64,000 nucleotides of DNA from Emiliania huxleyi CCMP1516 (Eukaryota; Haptophyta; Isochrysidales; Noelaerhabdaceae), in NCBI RefSeq assembly GCF_000372725.1, contig NW_005195441.1:316344-380343 (forward strand), read 5' to 3'. A model generated the notes under the pieces. That model did no database searches and was not told the DNA's origin. It saw nothing but the letters and a program-made list of their open reading frames with translations. This document shows, piece after piece, positions 1 to 11,289 of this stretch (the first letter of the stretch is position 1; the number at the start of each line of letters is the position of its first letter). The translations under genes and the position numbers were made by a program.

Positions 1-1186
<1,186 letters not shown>

Positions 1187-1301
1187 GCTGGAGGCCGCCC
1201 CCCTACAGCACCCCCGCAACCAGCCACAGCGTGCGCCAGCGTCGGATCGCGTTTCTTGTTTTGCGAGTCTTTCTTCTTCTCGCATTTTTCTTTTTATCGC
1301 G
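1187..1301. promoter_or_regulatory. Head-to-head bidirectional promoter
   Basis: Only 115 bp separate the start codons of the GRF gene (-) and the RCC1 gene (+). The spacer ends in a pyrimidine-rich tract with TTTTTATCGCG just before the RCC1 ATG. Read on the minus strand this is CGATAAAAAG. The same motif occurs upstream of the OTU gene (about 8768-8777) and the threonine dehydratase gene (about 31547-31556), so it may be a core promoter element. Confidence 0.5.
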
Positions 1302-2732
1302 ATGTCCACCCCGCCGCGCCGCTCGCGACGCCTCGCCGCCCCCGCCTCTACCTCCACCGCCCCCTCGCCGATCACGCCGCCACCCACCCGCCTCCTCGAC
1401 CTCCCCACGGAGCTCCTCGCGCGCGCCCTCTCCCGCTGCAACAGCCCCGCCGACATCGCTCGCGTCGCGGCCGTCTCGCTGCTCTTCCACGCCTCGCTCG
1501 TGGTGGAGGCCATCCGCTTGTGGGCGCAAGAGCGCGGCTACGAGCTGCCGGCGCAGCCAGAGGGCGAGGGCTGCGCCGTGCGGTGGCTGTGTTTCGCTGC
1601 GCTGCTGTGCGAGTCCAACCCGCCGGCAATGGCGGCGGCAGGCGAGCGGCACAGCATCTTCATTGACGGCGAGGGGCGGCTCTCGTCGTGCGGCTCGGCG
1701 CCGGCTCACGCCCCAGGCGTCCTCGGCCACGGCGAGGGCGTGTCGCGGCTGAACACGCCGACACGCCTCCCGCCTGCGCTGGGCGGCGAGCGCGCCGTGA
1801 GCGTATCTGCTGGCGAGGGTCACAGCCTGGCCCTAGCCGCCGACGGCGCCCTCTGGAGCTGGGGCGAAGGAGCCTGGGGCAAGCTGGGCCACGGCAACGA
1901 GCAGGACCATCGGCAGCCGAAGAAGATCGAGGCTTTTGCTGGTCAGCGCGTCGTCGCTGTGTCTGCAGAAGGCGCCCACAGCCTCGCCCTCACCGCCGAC
2001 AGCGCGCTCTGGAGCTGGGGCGATGGAGACGATGGCCGATTGGGCCACGGCAACCGGGAGGGGCAGCTGCTGCCCAAGAAGGTCGAGGCCTTGGCTGGGC
2101 GGCGCGTCGTCGCTGTCTCGGCTGGAGACTACCACAGCCTCGCCCTCACCGCCGACGGAGCTGTCTGGAGCTGGGGCTATGGAGCCTTTGGCCGTTTGGG
2201 CCACGGCGACGATGAGGAGCAGCTGCTGCCCAAGAAGATCGAGGCCTTGGTTGACCAGCGCGTCGTCGCTGTGTCGGCTGGGTGGATGCTCAGCCTCGCC
2301 ATCACCGCCGACGGAGGTGTGTGGAGCTGGGGCAGGGGAGTCGATGGCAGGCTGGGCCACGGCGACGAGGTAGACCTGCTGCTGCCCAAGAAGGTCGAGG
2401 CCTTGGCTGGGCGGCGCGTCGTCGCTGTCGCGGCTGGATCAGTCCACAGCCTCGCCCTCACCGCCGACGGAGCCGTCTGGAGCTGGGGCAGTGGATACCT
2501 TGGCCGTTTGGGCCACGGCGACGAGGAGGAGCAGCTGCTGCCCAAGCAGGTCGAGGCCTTGGCTGGGCAGCACGTCGTCGCTGTGTCGGCAGGACGCAGC
2601 CACAGCCTCGCCCTCACCGCCGGTGCCGTCTTTACCTGGGGCGGGGGCGAGCACGGCTGCCTAGGTCACGGAGAGGACCTGTCGAACCAGCTGCTGCCCA
2701 AGAAGATCGAGGGGTGGGCGCCGGGGCAGTGA
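1302..2732 (+). CDS. F-box/RCC1-repeat (beta-propeller) protein
   Basis: Single exon of 476 residues. An F-box-like segment near residues 30-60 (LLDLPTELLARAL) is followed by about seven RCC1 repeats of roughly 52 residues, each with the signature VVAVSAG..HSLALTADGAVWSWG and GRLGHGDEEEQLLPKK. RCC1 repeats form a seven-bladed propeller used for protein-protein contacts. With an F-box, the usual role is substrate recognition in an SCF ubiquitin ligase. The repeats are nearly identical at the DNA level, suggesting recent internal duplication or gene conversion. The ATG at 1302 was chosen because it precedes the F-box and sits next to the shared promoter. The exact substrate is unknown. Confidence 0.85.
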   Translation: MSTPPRRSRRLAAPASTSTAPSPITPPPTRLLDLPTELLARALSRCNSPADIARVAAVSLLFHASLVVEAIRLWAQERGYELPAQPEGEGCAVRWLCFAALLCESNPPAMAAAGERHSIFIDGEGRLSSCGSAPAHAPGVLGHGEGVSRLNTPTRLPPALGGERAVSVSAGEGHSLALAADGALWSWGEGAWGKLGHGNEQDHRQPKKIEAFAGQRVVAVSAEGAHSLALTADSALWSWGDGDDGRLGHGNREGQLLPKKVEALAGRRVVAVSAGDYHSLALTADGAVWSWGYGAFGRLGHGDDEEQLLPKKIEALVDQRVVAVSAGWMLSLAITADGGVWSWGRGVDGRLGHGDEVDLLLPKKVEALAGRRVVAVAAGSVHSLALTADGAVWSWGSGYLGRLGHGDEEEQLLPKQVEALAGQHVVAVSAGRSHSLALTAGAVFTWGGGEHGCLGHGEDLSNQLLPKKIEGWAPGQ

Positions 2733-3083
2733 GCAGGAGGGTGTGGGTGCGGGCGGCGAGGAGCATTAGGGCCCGTCTGGTGCTCGCGAGCTGCGCCGCC
2801 GGCGCGGCGAGCAATGCGTGTTTGCACATGTACTTTGACGTGCATAGAGTGCACAGCCACGCTACGCTGCGCGTATGACCCGCCCTGAGGCTGAGCGAAG
2901 TGCTGCTTCGATCGTGGTATGGGCCCACATATTGGCACTCCGGCGCTTTGAACGGCGCGTGGCGCGGTGGGGGCTCCTGCGCACACACTCTGTCTTGGTG
3001 TGGAGTTGCGAGGGTTGGGACCCCCCAAAGGCCCCACACTTTGCGGGCCTTCTAATTATCCGTATCTATCGCTATTATCACTG
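2733..3083. other. Intergenic region with repeat fragments
   Basis: No gene seen. The segment near 2990-3040 resembles part of the dispersed repeat found complete at 12294-12475 and 25243-25424. The stretch TGGGCCCACAT near 2920 recurs near 25078. This is the 3' flank shared by the convergent RCC1 and 3084-4988 genes. Confidence 0.4.
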
Positions 3084-4988
3084 TCATTTGGAGATGGAGC
3101 CAGCCAACGCAAGGCCCGACTCGTCAACCACGGCCATCGACTCGCTAAACACACGGCCTCGCTCCCCCGGCCTTGAGCAAGGGAAGAAGAGTATCGCTGT
3201 GCCCAGCACGGCCGCCGTCAAAAACAGGCCGGCTGTGGCGGAAGCCTCAGAGAGGACCTCCACCCAGCCCTTCCGGTGTCGTTGCGTGCAAGTGAAGAGA
3301 CCGGAGCGGAGTGTGCTCGGGGGGCTCGTGTGCATGCTCGCACCTGCGCAAGGCAAGCCGAACCCGCCGGATACGCACTGACCTACGGGGTCGCCCGGAT
3401 TGAAGGCCATCTCACGGCCAGACATCGCAGTGTAGCCAGCGGGGCACGCGTCGCTCAGGTCGCACGTCGGAGCATACGTGCAGCAGGTGGGCGTGTTGCT
3501 GACGTGTACTCCGGGAACTGACCCCGGCTGGCCGTCGGGACAACGGGGCTGAGGCAGCCAGCCGTCCTCGCTGGTCCAACCAGTGTCGGAGCCGCAGACC
3601 CACGGCCGTCGCCGGACGCAGTCGAATCCGTGGACCATTTCCGCGGTCTTCCATTGGACATGCGACCACATCGCGAGAGGGTTACGCGGATTGCTCGCCT
3701 GGGAGCCGACCGGCAGCGGCACCGGCCCCGGCCCCATAGGGGTAGTGTCTGGCTCCGGCGACGGCTCTGGCTCCGGCCAGTAGCTCGCGTAGTCTGAGTG
3801 CTCGCACCCATGCTGATCGACCTCGAACGAGGGCATTCGATTCGGGCACGTGTCAGTGACATAATGAACGGGCAGGAAGAGGGTAAGCCTCGGCTTGCCG
3901 CGATCTTCGTCCCACGGGCTGGGGCAAGGCCAGCCTGTGCAGTTCAGTTGCCACTCTGGCCTCGTCTTGCCGTCGAAGAAGGACGCGGGCGGCTGTACTG
4001 AACGGGGATCGCCGACAAACGAGCTGTCAATGTTTCCATCCACCTCGGACACACCGCCTCGAGAAACCGTTGCATCTGGGCCAAACCCACTTATCGGAGC
4101 CCACACGCGCGATCCGTCATCGCGGTTTGCACCTATCGTGATGGCGAGGGTCTGCATCCGCAACGGCGATCCCTGCTGCGCCGCCGCGCTGGTGGTCTCG
4201 CCATTTAGACCCCACCGTTTGTGGCCGCCGAGTACGATAGTTGCGAGGTTGAGACGGCTCACGAGCGGTCCTGGGGCGCTGCGCTCGTTGACGTGAGACG
4301 TATGCAACGCGGCTATTATGGTGAAGTAGGAGAAGAGCGTGCGAATTGCGGCGGCCGCAGCCGGCCCCGATTCGTCGGTTCCGCAGTTCTCGTCGGCAGC
4401 CGTGAGCGAGTAGCGGTCGAAAAAGGATCTTGCGCAGCCTTCCTCGGGGTCCTCGAGCTTACCGCTGGCATCCGTTTGGTTGAAGCAAGCCCAGATGCGC
4501 TGATGGTTGGAGAGGCTTTGTACCAGTGCCGAGGCATCCCAGCCCCCAATGCTCGCTTCCTTCTCCACGTGCTTGATCGCAGCAGTGAGGGTGTCGTGGC
4601 CACACACGCTCTCAAAGGCGGAGAGCTGGTTCACCAGATCAAATGTCAGGCATCCGGCCGAGACCTTTATCTTGGGCCGTGTCTGGTTGGTGCAGAGGCA
4701 ATCTTCGACGGCAGTTGACGGCGCACAGAGGTCCGTGTCCGCAACCGAGTCCACGCGAACCACGCAGCCGTTCTGCTCGGTACACCAGAGAGTATGCTGC
4801 ACAAGGACGAGCACAAAGCCCGCTAGAAAGCTCAAGCCCAGCGTCGCCATCACGACCAGATTGATGGACGGCCTCATGTGTGTCAGAAACAGCGGCGACG
4901 CTTGGTCCGCCTCCTTCTGTGCATGGCGCCAAAGCCTCGAGCACAGAGGCAGAGTCTCGGCATCGGCATCGGCCGATCGCGAGGGCAT
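3084..4988 (-). CDS. Cysteine-rich type I/II membrane protein of unknown function
   Basis: Intronless, 634 residues. A short cytoplasmic-looking N-terminus precedes a hydrophobic segment at about residues 45-65 (MATLGLSFLAGFVLVLVQ). A large ectodomain of about 520 residues follows, with more than 20 cysteines, several Asn-linked glycosylation sequons (NQT, NCT) and a proline/glutamate linker (PEPEPSPEPDT). A second hydrophobic segment (TAGLFLTAAVLGTAILFF) lies near residues 585-605, ahead of a basic tail. The architecture suggests a surface or endomembrane glycoprotein with two membrane passes. I recognise no catalytic motif or family. Lack of introns is unusual beside the intron-rich genes of this window, and codon use looks less GC-extreme. 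Confidence 0.7.
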   Translation of the reverse strand: MPSRSADADAETLPLCSRLWRHAQKEADQASPLFLTHMRPSINLVVMATLGLSFLAGFVLVLVQHTLWCTEQNGCVVRVDSVADTDLCAPSTAVEDCLCTNQTRPKIKVSAGCLTFDLVNQLSAFESVCGHDTLTAAIKHVEKEASIGGWDASALVQSLSNHQRIWACFNQTDASGKLEDPEEGCARSFFDRYSLTAADENCGTDESGPAAAAAIRTLFSYFTIIAALHTSHVNERSAPGPLVSRLNLATIVLGGHKRWGLNGETTSAAAQQGSPLRMQTLAITIGANRDDGSRVWAPISGFGPDATVSRGGVSEVDGNIDSSFVGDPRSVQPPASFFDGKTRPEWQLNCTGWPCPSPWDEDRGKPRLTLFLPVHYVTDTCPNRMPSFEVDQHGCEHSDYASYWPEPEPSPEPDTTPMGPGPVPLPVGSQASNPRNPLAMWSHVQWKTAEMVHGFDCVRRRPWVCGSDTGWTSEDGWLPQPRCPDGQPGSVPGVHVSNTPTCCTYAPTCDLSDACPAGYTAMSGREMAFNPGDPVGQCVSGGFGLPCAGASMHTSPPSTLRSGLFTCTQRHRKGWVEVLSEASATAGLFLTAAVLGTAILFFPCSRPGERGRVFSESMAVVDESGLALAGSISK

Positions 4989-5615
4989 GTGTGCAAGGCG
5001 CGCGCGACAACGAGCAAGTCGTTACGCCCTCCCTCCCCCCGTGTATTCTTTCTGCCGTGTATGTATCTCTCTCTCTCTCTCTCTCTCGCCGTGTATTCTT
5101 TCAGTTTGCGGCTCTTATTACGTACATTACCAGAGGATTTTACAACTCAAAATTTTACTAATTAGAGGCCTTTCGGTTCGTGAAGGGTCGGTGCGAGTCG
5201 TCAGTCGTGCTTTCCTCGATCGATCCCCCGCCCTCCCCCGCCATCTCCGCCGCTTTGTTTGGCTCCTGCCTTATTACCACCATCGGGAGGCGGCGAGGCG
5301 AAATCAGACTCGGTCGAAAGACCCCATCCCGGGCTGGATACGACTTGTCGATCCACCTCCCAGGCTCTGGACAGGGTGGCCCGCCACAACGACCCCTGGA
5401 ATTGCGACTCGCCGCTTCCTCCCACTGTGAATTTGTGTGACCTTAAAAAATAACAAAAAATAAGTGACTCGTTCGCTTACCACCCACTGTGATTTTGTGT
5501 GAGCTCTGTGTCTTCCTTTGCCAACAACATACCTACACTCCTAAAAATAACATGTGTGTGTCTTCCTTGTTTTATCAATTAACATCGAAGGCTGGGTTTC
5601 GCCACGTCAATCGTC
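4989..5615. other. Intergenic region with CT microsatellite and inverted-repeat arm
   Basis: A (CT)n tract sits at about 5066-5090. From 5168 to about 5516 lies a dispersed repeat whose reverse complement is at 9122-9368. Within it a 45-bp block containing CCCACTGTGA is duplicated (about 5419 and 5484). No coding potential is apparent. Confidence 0.6.
5168..5516 (+). repeat. Dispersed repeat G, left copy of inverted pair
   Basis: Matches the reverse complement of 9122-9368 over most of its length: CCTTTCGGTTCGTGAAGGGT at the outer end, and CTGTGA..TTGTGTGAGCTCTG at the inner end. The two copies bracket the methyltransferase-like and OTU genes, 3.6 kb apart. No obvious target-site duplication was seen. 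Confidence 0.7.
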
Positions 5616-6669
5616 ATGCCCCCCCGTACCACTGGACCTGCAGCGCCTGCAGGGCATCGGCTGACCCTCCACCACCACATCAACGTCACACTCAGGCCGG
5701 GGGCGCACGCAGCAGCGGCACTCACCTCCAACCCGGCCGAGGGCAGAGGCGACAGGCATCCTCGGTCTGTGAGAGGCGACAGGCCACCTTGGACCGTCGG
5801 GACGTCCCTGTGCTTGGACCTTCCCGGCTTTCGCTCTGTCGACAAGTACCCCATTCGCTCCCCTCTTGTGATCGTGGATTACCTCGCGTCTCGGCTCGGT
5901 CCAGGCGGCCAACTTGCAGAGGTTGGCACCCGGAATGGGGACGTCAGCGACTGCATCGCGCGCACCTTAAAAGGCTACATCGCGATCGAGAGGACTCCCA
6001 AGTACTGCAACTCCCTTGTGCGCCGTGGCATCACCGTCCTGTGCAAGGACTTTGACACGGTGGAACTGGACGAGCCGGAGCTTGCGGACCTCAGCGCCTT
6101 TTTCTGGTTTGTCTGGCCTCCGCAGATGAGCGAACGGTGGCTACGCCGTCTTTGGAAGGTGCGAGTCTGAGCCTAGTTCGTCCAGCACGCCCCGGCCCAT
6201 CCGTTCGCCCCACGCAACGCGGTCGTGTGCGGAGAGCGCTGCATGGTTGCTGACCTCTTTGCTAGTAGTCCGAATGCTATACGATGCCACTGAATCGTGG
6301 TCGCGCCGACAGGTGGCCAAGGAGCGCGCCAGATCTTTGTCGGTCTTCATCGGCTTTGATGGCCACATCCCGGAGGACATGCGTTACCTGCCACTCCTGC
6401 TCTCGAGGTACAACGGCAGCGTGGATCGGCTCTTCTTCGATGAGGGTGGTGCCCTGACAGACAGGCACAGTCCGAGCTACGCCCACCCTAATCTGTGGAG
6501 ACCGGGAAGGTGGGGTATCGTGCATGTAGCACACTTCGAACTGGGCCCGCTGGCTGGCTCCTTGCCACAACGCCTCGACCAGGGCCTGGCCCGCTCCATC
6601 CACAAGAGCGTTCGCCCGGACTGGAGTTGGGAGCAACATGGTTGGGAGCCAGGGCAGCCGGTTCCATAA
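5616..6669 (+). CDS. SAM-methyltransferase-like protein (two coding blocks, splice unresolved)
   Basis: The first block (5616 to about 6158) has KYPIRSPLVIVDYLASRLG and then AEVGTRNGD, the ExGxxxG of methyltransferase motif I, followed by a plausible acidic strand end (IAIERTP). It stops after an in-frame GTGCGAG that looks like a donor. The second block (about 6262 to 6669) continues with RSLSVFIGFDGHIPEDMRYL and ends at QPVP. I could not find a donor/acceptor pair that keeps frame between the blocks. The gene may therefore use an unusual splice site, or be two genes or a decayed copy. Methyltransferase function is inferred from motif I alone; the substrate is unknown. Confidence 0.5.
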
Positions 6670-7029
6670 AGCCCTCCTAGCCATAAAACCTCGTAGCCAT
6701 CCCTGTGTTTGCTTTGCGAACCTGTCCCTCCCTAAAGCTGCACATCCTAGCTGTGTAGCCCTCTTATATCTCGGAGAGACAGTCTCCGCCCCGCTGTGGT
6801 GTGTTTGTTAATTTTGGCCTAGGGGTCCGGTTTTTTGTGCATTGTGGCTTTTTTTGCGTGTTGAGCATGTACGTATGTGTTCTGTACGCTGATATCTCCA
6901 AATTCACATGAGCGCGACCACGGTGAGGACCGAGACCACCACCGCTAAATCGACATCTAAACCCCACACCACGCCCCTTCCCCTCTGCTGAAAGTGCTGG
7001 GAGTGCGCCGACACGGCTCACGGGCGGCC
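6670..7029. other. 3' intergenic region
   Basis: AT-richer than its surroundings, between two convergent genes. I see no gene or clear repeat here. Confidence 0.4.
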
Positions 7030-8705
7030 TCAGAAGGCTGGTGGCGGCGCGACCGCCAGCAGCGGCGCCGTGGTGCGGCGGATGCAGTTGTAGTGCACGG
7101 GAGAGATGTAGGTGAGGAAGAGCCGTCGGCCGGCGCCGGAGCCGTCGGCCAAGTCGGCCGTTGCCAAGCTCGGCTGGCGCGCCATGCCGGCGGGCGTGTA
7201 GCGGAGGTGCCAGTTCTCGGCGTCCGAAGTGATCACATGCACCGTGCACCCAAACGCGTCCGCCGCCTACGTGCTGAATACGCCAACCTCAAGGCGGGAA
7301 GACGGTATCGGGACGCGTCTTCAGAGCACCGCGTGAAGACAACGAATAGCAATAATACAGCGGAATACATCGGAATACGGCGGAACAGAGTGAAACACGT
7401 GTCCTCTCGAGTGCTGGTTGGGAGACATGAATACGTAGTCCGCTTCTAGGGTCCGCCGCCGCGCGGATCGTTAGCTCGTCGCCTAATCAAGAGTTCATTA
7501 AGAGTTGATTGGCAGCGAATTAAGAGTTGATTCGCCGCGGATGGTCAGCTCGTCACCCCACGTCTTCTCACGTGCCATGTTTGTGAGGAACGCGTCGAAC
7601 TCGTCGTCGATGAAGAAGACGCCGTACTCCTCGCGGAGGAGGCGCATGTGCGCCACCTATTCACAGCCGCAGCTGTGAAGAGACGCCGCCGCGCCTTTTG
7701 GGGGATTGCGACGCGCGTGCGCCACCGTCGCCGCGCGCACGGCAGCATGCCGATCCTGCGTGCCGTAGAGCTGGTACGAGAGCGCGCGGAACTGGCAGTT
7801 CCCGTCGTCCTTCATGATCTCCTGCTGCAGGCCCGTCACCTACAGGAGAAGTGCCCGCCGTCTCGCGCGGCTGTCCGAGGGTAGGCATTCCGCGACCCCC
7901 CGCCACCAGCATGCGGCGAGATGTGGCGAGATGCGGCGAGATGCGGCGAGATGCGGCGAGATGTGGCGAAGAGAGCAGAGCCGCGTGCCCATTAGCACAC
8001 ACGCGCACACAGTGCCCCCTCCCGCGCCGCGAGCCCGGGGTCTCTGATGTGATCTGCTCTTTGAGTGGGTTTGTCTGTGTCGAGCGTACCAGTATCCTCT
8101 GGTCGAGCAGCTTGATGCCCTGCATGATGGCGGCTTCGCGGGACGGCAGCTCGGAGGCTGTGCGGTCGTACGCCGGCCTGCTCACAACTGCGCGCGTGAA
8201 GGGGCGCCGCCCGCGGCTCGGAGGCGGTGCGGCCGTCTGCTGGCCGCCGAGAGACAACCGGAGGCTGCTCGCTGCGAGGCGTTTGCGCCCGAGCATCGAT
8301 AGATGCCCTGGCGCGGCGCTGTATGACGCGCATGGCGAGGAGCTTGCGCTTGAACTCGTGCACCTTGAGGATGACCTCCGCGTAGTTCGCCGCCGTCAGC
8401 ACGCCGCCGATCGCAGCCGCAATCTGCGCGTCCTCGTCCGCGATGACCGACAGCAGCCGCACGGTGCTCTCGCGCCGGGAGAGCTGCCCGCGCTTTACAG
8501 CCTGCACACGGACGGCGGCGGCCGTCTCGACCGGCGTCGGCGCCGAGTACTTTGCCTTTGCCGAGCGGCACGCGTTGCACAGCCCGTCCTCCTTCCCCGA
8601 CGTCGCAAAGTTGCCGCAGGCGCACCTCGCCGGGGGGGGAGGCGGCCCGGGCGGAGGCGCGGCGGTGTTGCGCTTGGAGCTCTTGCCGCGCCCGAAGAAG
8701 CCCAT
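7030..8705 (-). CDS. OTU-domain deubiquitinase
   Basis: Six exons (minus order) 8705-8245, 8177-8090, 7839-7726, 7656-7557, 7482-7463 and 7266-7030 keep frame and give 339 residues. The N-terminus has a Pro-rich stretch, then a small Cys cluster (CACGNF, LCNAC) that may be a zinc finger, and a helical region. The OTU fold follows: [12 protein letters not shown] carries the catalytic Asp/Cys, [15 protein letters not shown] and [17 protein letters not shown] lie in the middle, and the catalytic His is in SPVHYNCI near the C-terminus. OTU enzymes cleave ubiquitin chains. All five introns are flanked by short direct repeats. Intron 5 is a family A introner and intron 4 has AACTCTTAAT filler. One exon is only 20 nt long. 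Confidence 0.85.
7267..7462 (-). mobile_element. Family A introner (intron 5 of OTU gene)
   Basis: 196-nt intron. On the coding strand it starts GCGGCGGCGGACC then CTAGAAGCGGA, and ends in CGTATTCAGCACGTAG. GCGGCGGAC is present at both junctions. Body sequence such as CCAACCAGCACTCGAGAGG and CGGTGCTCTGAAGACGC is shared with introns at 29957-30253, 41781-41975, 43294-43635, 45628-45984, 46489-46672 and 34701-34886. Confidence 0.85.
7840..8089 (-). repeat. OTU intron 2 with CATCTCGCCG minisatellite
   Basis: GT-AG intron of 250 nt, placed by protein continuity (QRIL to VTGLQQ). Around 7917-7972 it holds about six 10-bp units reading CATCTCGCCG/A on the coding strand. This is close kin of the CATATCTCCC filler in other genes. 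Confidence 0.75.
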
Positions 8706-8917
8706 CGGCGGCGGCCGGCAAGAGCCGCTCTGGGCCGGCCGCAATCTACCGCAGGCGCGATTTCTTTTTATCGAATTTGGCAGTGCCCCGCCGGCCGGAG
8801 AGATTGCTAGAGGTGGAGCATGCTGCTCTAGCCTCACATGTCACTTCCTGTTGTCTGTTGTTTGTTGTGCCCTTGTTTGTTTCTCTTGGCACCTTGGAGT
8901 GCTGGGGGGGGCGACAG

Positions 8918-9092
8918 GGAGGATGTGGCCTTGAGTTATGTGTGTGTACGCCAACTCAGGGTGTGTGGCAGCCAGCTGGCTGTGTGTCTTGTGAGCTTGT
9001 TTGTGTCTGTGTGTCGCTCGTGCGTGTCGTCATCATCTGTCCAGCGTCCACCCATACCGCGTTGGTGTCCAGTCCGAGCCTGGCTGTTCTTC
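8918..9092 (-). repeat. Dispersed element D, copy 1
   Basis: On the minus strand it reads GACACCAACGCGGTATGGGT, then GAGCGACACACAGACACA, then GGCTGCCACACACC. Other copies: 9930-10045 (-), 34535-34675 (+), 59705-59790 (+), 61902-61952 (+) and 63561-63705 (+). Two copies lie inside introns. Confidence 0.75.
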
Positions 9093-9121
9093 ACCTTTCT
9101 ACCTACCTACCTACTCTGGCA

Positions 9122-9368
9122 GACAAGACACAGAGCTCACACAGAATCACAGCGGGAGGAAAGCGGCGAGTCGCAATTCCAGGGGTCGTTGTGGCGGGCC
9201 ACCCTGTCCAGAGAGGCATGGATGCCAATCTGGGGTCTCTCGACCGAGTCTGATTTCGCCTCGCCGCCTCCCGGTGGTGGCTGTAGAGCCAAAGCGGCGG
9301 AGATGGCGGGGGAGGGCGGGGGATTGAGGAAAGCACGACTCGCACCGACCCTTCACGAACCGAAAGGC
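9122..9368 (-). repeat. Dispersed repeat G, right copy
   Basis: Reverse complement of 5168-5516 with a few substitutions and small indels. Ends at CGAACCGAAAGGC. Confidence 0.7.
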
Positions 9369-9929
9369 TGCACCCGGGAAGGCACAGTAATCCGGGCACG
9401 TGTTGCGTGTTGGGCGCCCCGTTCCGTCTGGGGCTAGGTCGGCTCAGGGCCCCGTCCACTTCCCTCCCACTTGGCGCGTGATAATGGGGAGATGCCACCC
9501 AGGCTAGCCAGGGCAGGGGCGGGGGGCGAGGGCGGAGGGCGGGATGGGCGCCAAGCGGGAGGGAGCGAACGGAGTGGAACGCACAGATGGGGGATGGCGA
9601 GGGCGGAGGGGCGGGAAGCGGGGAGGACGGTGGGAGGGTGGAGGTCGGCATGGGCGGGCGGTGGGTGGTTGGGAGGGTGGAAGTCGGCATGGGCGGGCGG
9701 TGGGTGGTTTGGTAGGGCGGGGGGGAGGGCGAGGGTGGAGTAGGGGGGCGGTGGGGGCGAAGGGGCGGCGAAGGAGAGGGTGGTGGCAAAGGGGTGGGCG
9801 AGGTGGAGGGCGGGGGGGCGGCATGGGAGAGGTGGAGGGCGGCGGAGGCGTGGGCGAGATGGAAGGCGGCGGAGGCGTGAGCGGCGGCGGTCTTTTATCG
9901 AGTGCTCCGCGCAAGTCGGGGGGCAACAG

Positions 9930-10045
9930 GGAGGATGTGGCCTTGAGTTGTGTGTACGCCTACTCAGGGTGTGTGGCAGACCGCTGGCTGTGTGTCTTGT
10001 GAGCCTGTTTGTGTCTGTGTGTCGCTCGTGCGTGTCGTCATCATG
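9930..10045 (-). repeat. Dispersed element D, copy 2
   Basis: Near-identical to 8921-9036 (GAGGATGTGGCCTTGAGTT through GCTCGTGCGTGTCGTCATCA) but lacks the GACACCAACGCGGT end, so it is a truncated copy. Confidence 0.7.
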
Positions 10046-11289
10046 TGACAGGACCATCGATCGGGTCCTTCATTCAGCCACCAAAGTGGGATCACCGAGA
10101 GCAGCTGAGCCTGCCTCAGGCCTCGCCTCCCTCTCCTTCAGGCATTCGTGGCATCCTATGGGTCGTCCAGAGTATCGACCTCTGGCGAGTCATGACCGAA
10201 GCGGCACGCCTCGGCGCCGCGAGAGCAGCCGGTCGGCGTCGGCACCAAGCGCGCGGCCCAGCCTTTCGAGTTCGCGAACTGGCGAACTGGTTCGTGAACT
10301 AGTTCGGTGAACTCGCGGTTCGTTCGGTTTCGGAGTTCGCTCTGGACGCATCCCCTTGGTTCGCTGCATCGGTTCGGTCGTTCGCCCTTGGGTGCCCGAA
10401 CCCTCGAACTAGTCGTGAACTCGAGCCTTTTCTTTTCTCCTCCCCCCCGCCCGCTTCACACCCGCAGGCCGAGGATACCAGGGAAGTTCGTCTGAACTGC
10501 GAACGAACCGCGAACGAACCGCAATATTTATTTTTTGGCTCTGCAGGCCTGTATAGTCCCTGGTTGGTACGCCTGGACGCCTCGGGGAGCCCCCGTCGCC
10601 CTTTCTACTCGCCAGTCAGCACGCACGGCGCCCAGGCACCACAGGGCGGCCCTGCTCACAGCGCCTTCATGGAGTACATGCGCAAAAACCACGCCAAGTA
10701 CGCGAAGGCGTGAGCAAGGAGGCGTCGAGGCTGAGCGGCCCCCCCCCCTCCCCCCCTTCAATGGTCCGCGGCGGGCGGCGGCGCACCGGGGTAGTCGCGC
10801 CCGTAGTCCGCTAGATTGCAGAGAGACTGTCGCGGACCGACAGAACTGTGCTAGTGCCGCCTGTGTATATGGGCACCTGAGATTGAGGGCCAGACCGCGT
10901 CCGCACGCGCGCACGTGGCGCAGTTGCGCGAGTTCGTTCGTTCAGCGCGGCTCGTGGCTGAACTGCACGCCGAACGAACGAACTTTTGCGCCGATTTTCT
11001 TTTTCCTAACACCTAAGTTCGAACGGAGTTCACGAACGTTCGTTCGTTTTCGCAGTTCGCGCCTTCCACAGCCGTGGCGGTCCGTTCAGTTTCGAGGTTC
11101 GGGCTGGGCCCCGCCGGGGCTCGTTCGAGTTCGGAGTTCACGAAATCCGCGCGAACTCGAAAGGCTGGCGCGGCCGCCGGGCGCCTCCGAACCGACAGGG
11201 GCGCCGCGGCAGTAGAGACCACTCCACCTGCCACTTTTCACCTGGTCCTCCTTTCTTTTTTTTGGAGCAGCCAGTACACCCCTTCGACG

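Larger units (their letters stand above)
8706..11289. other. Repeat-rich intergenic region
   Basis: Contains two direct copies of dispersed element D (8918-9092 and about 9930-10045) and the right arm of repeat G (9122-9368). A strongly G-rich strand at 9430-9900 holds tandem units of GGGCGGGCGGTGGGTGGTT. 10085-10190 is also present inverted at 47800-47905. Two blocks rich in GTTCG/CGAAC lie at 10260-10540 and 10925-11165. A short coding-like fragment (AFMEYMRKNHAKYAKA then stop, 10661-10713) could be the last exon of a relic gene. No confident complete gene. Confidence 0.55.

Noticed and set aside
9434-10057. Long Pro-rich or Gly-rich frames on both strands
   Set aside because: The stretch is a G-rich tandem repeat; all frames are open because of composition.
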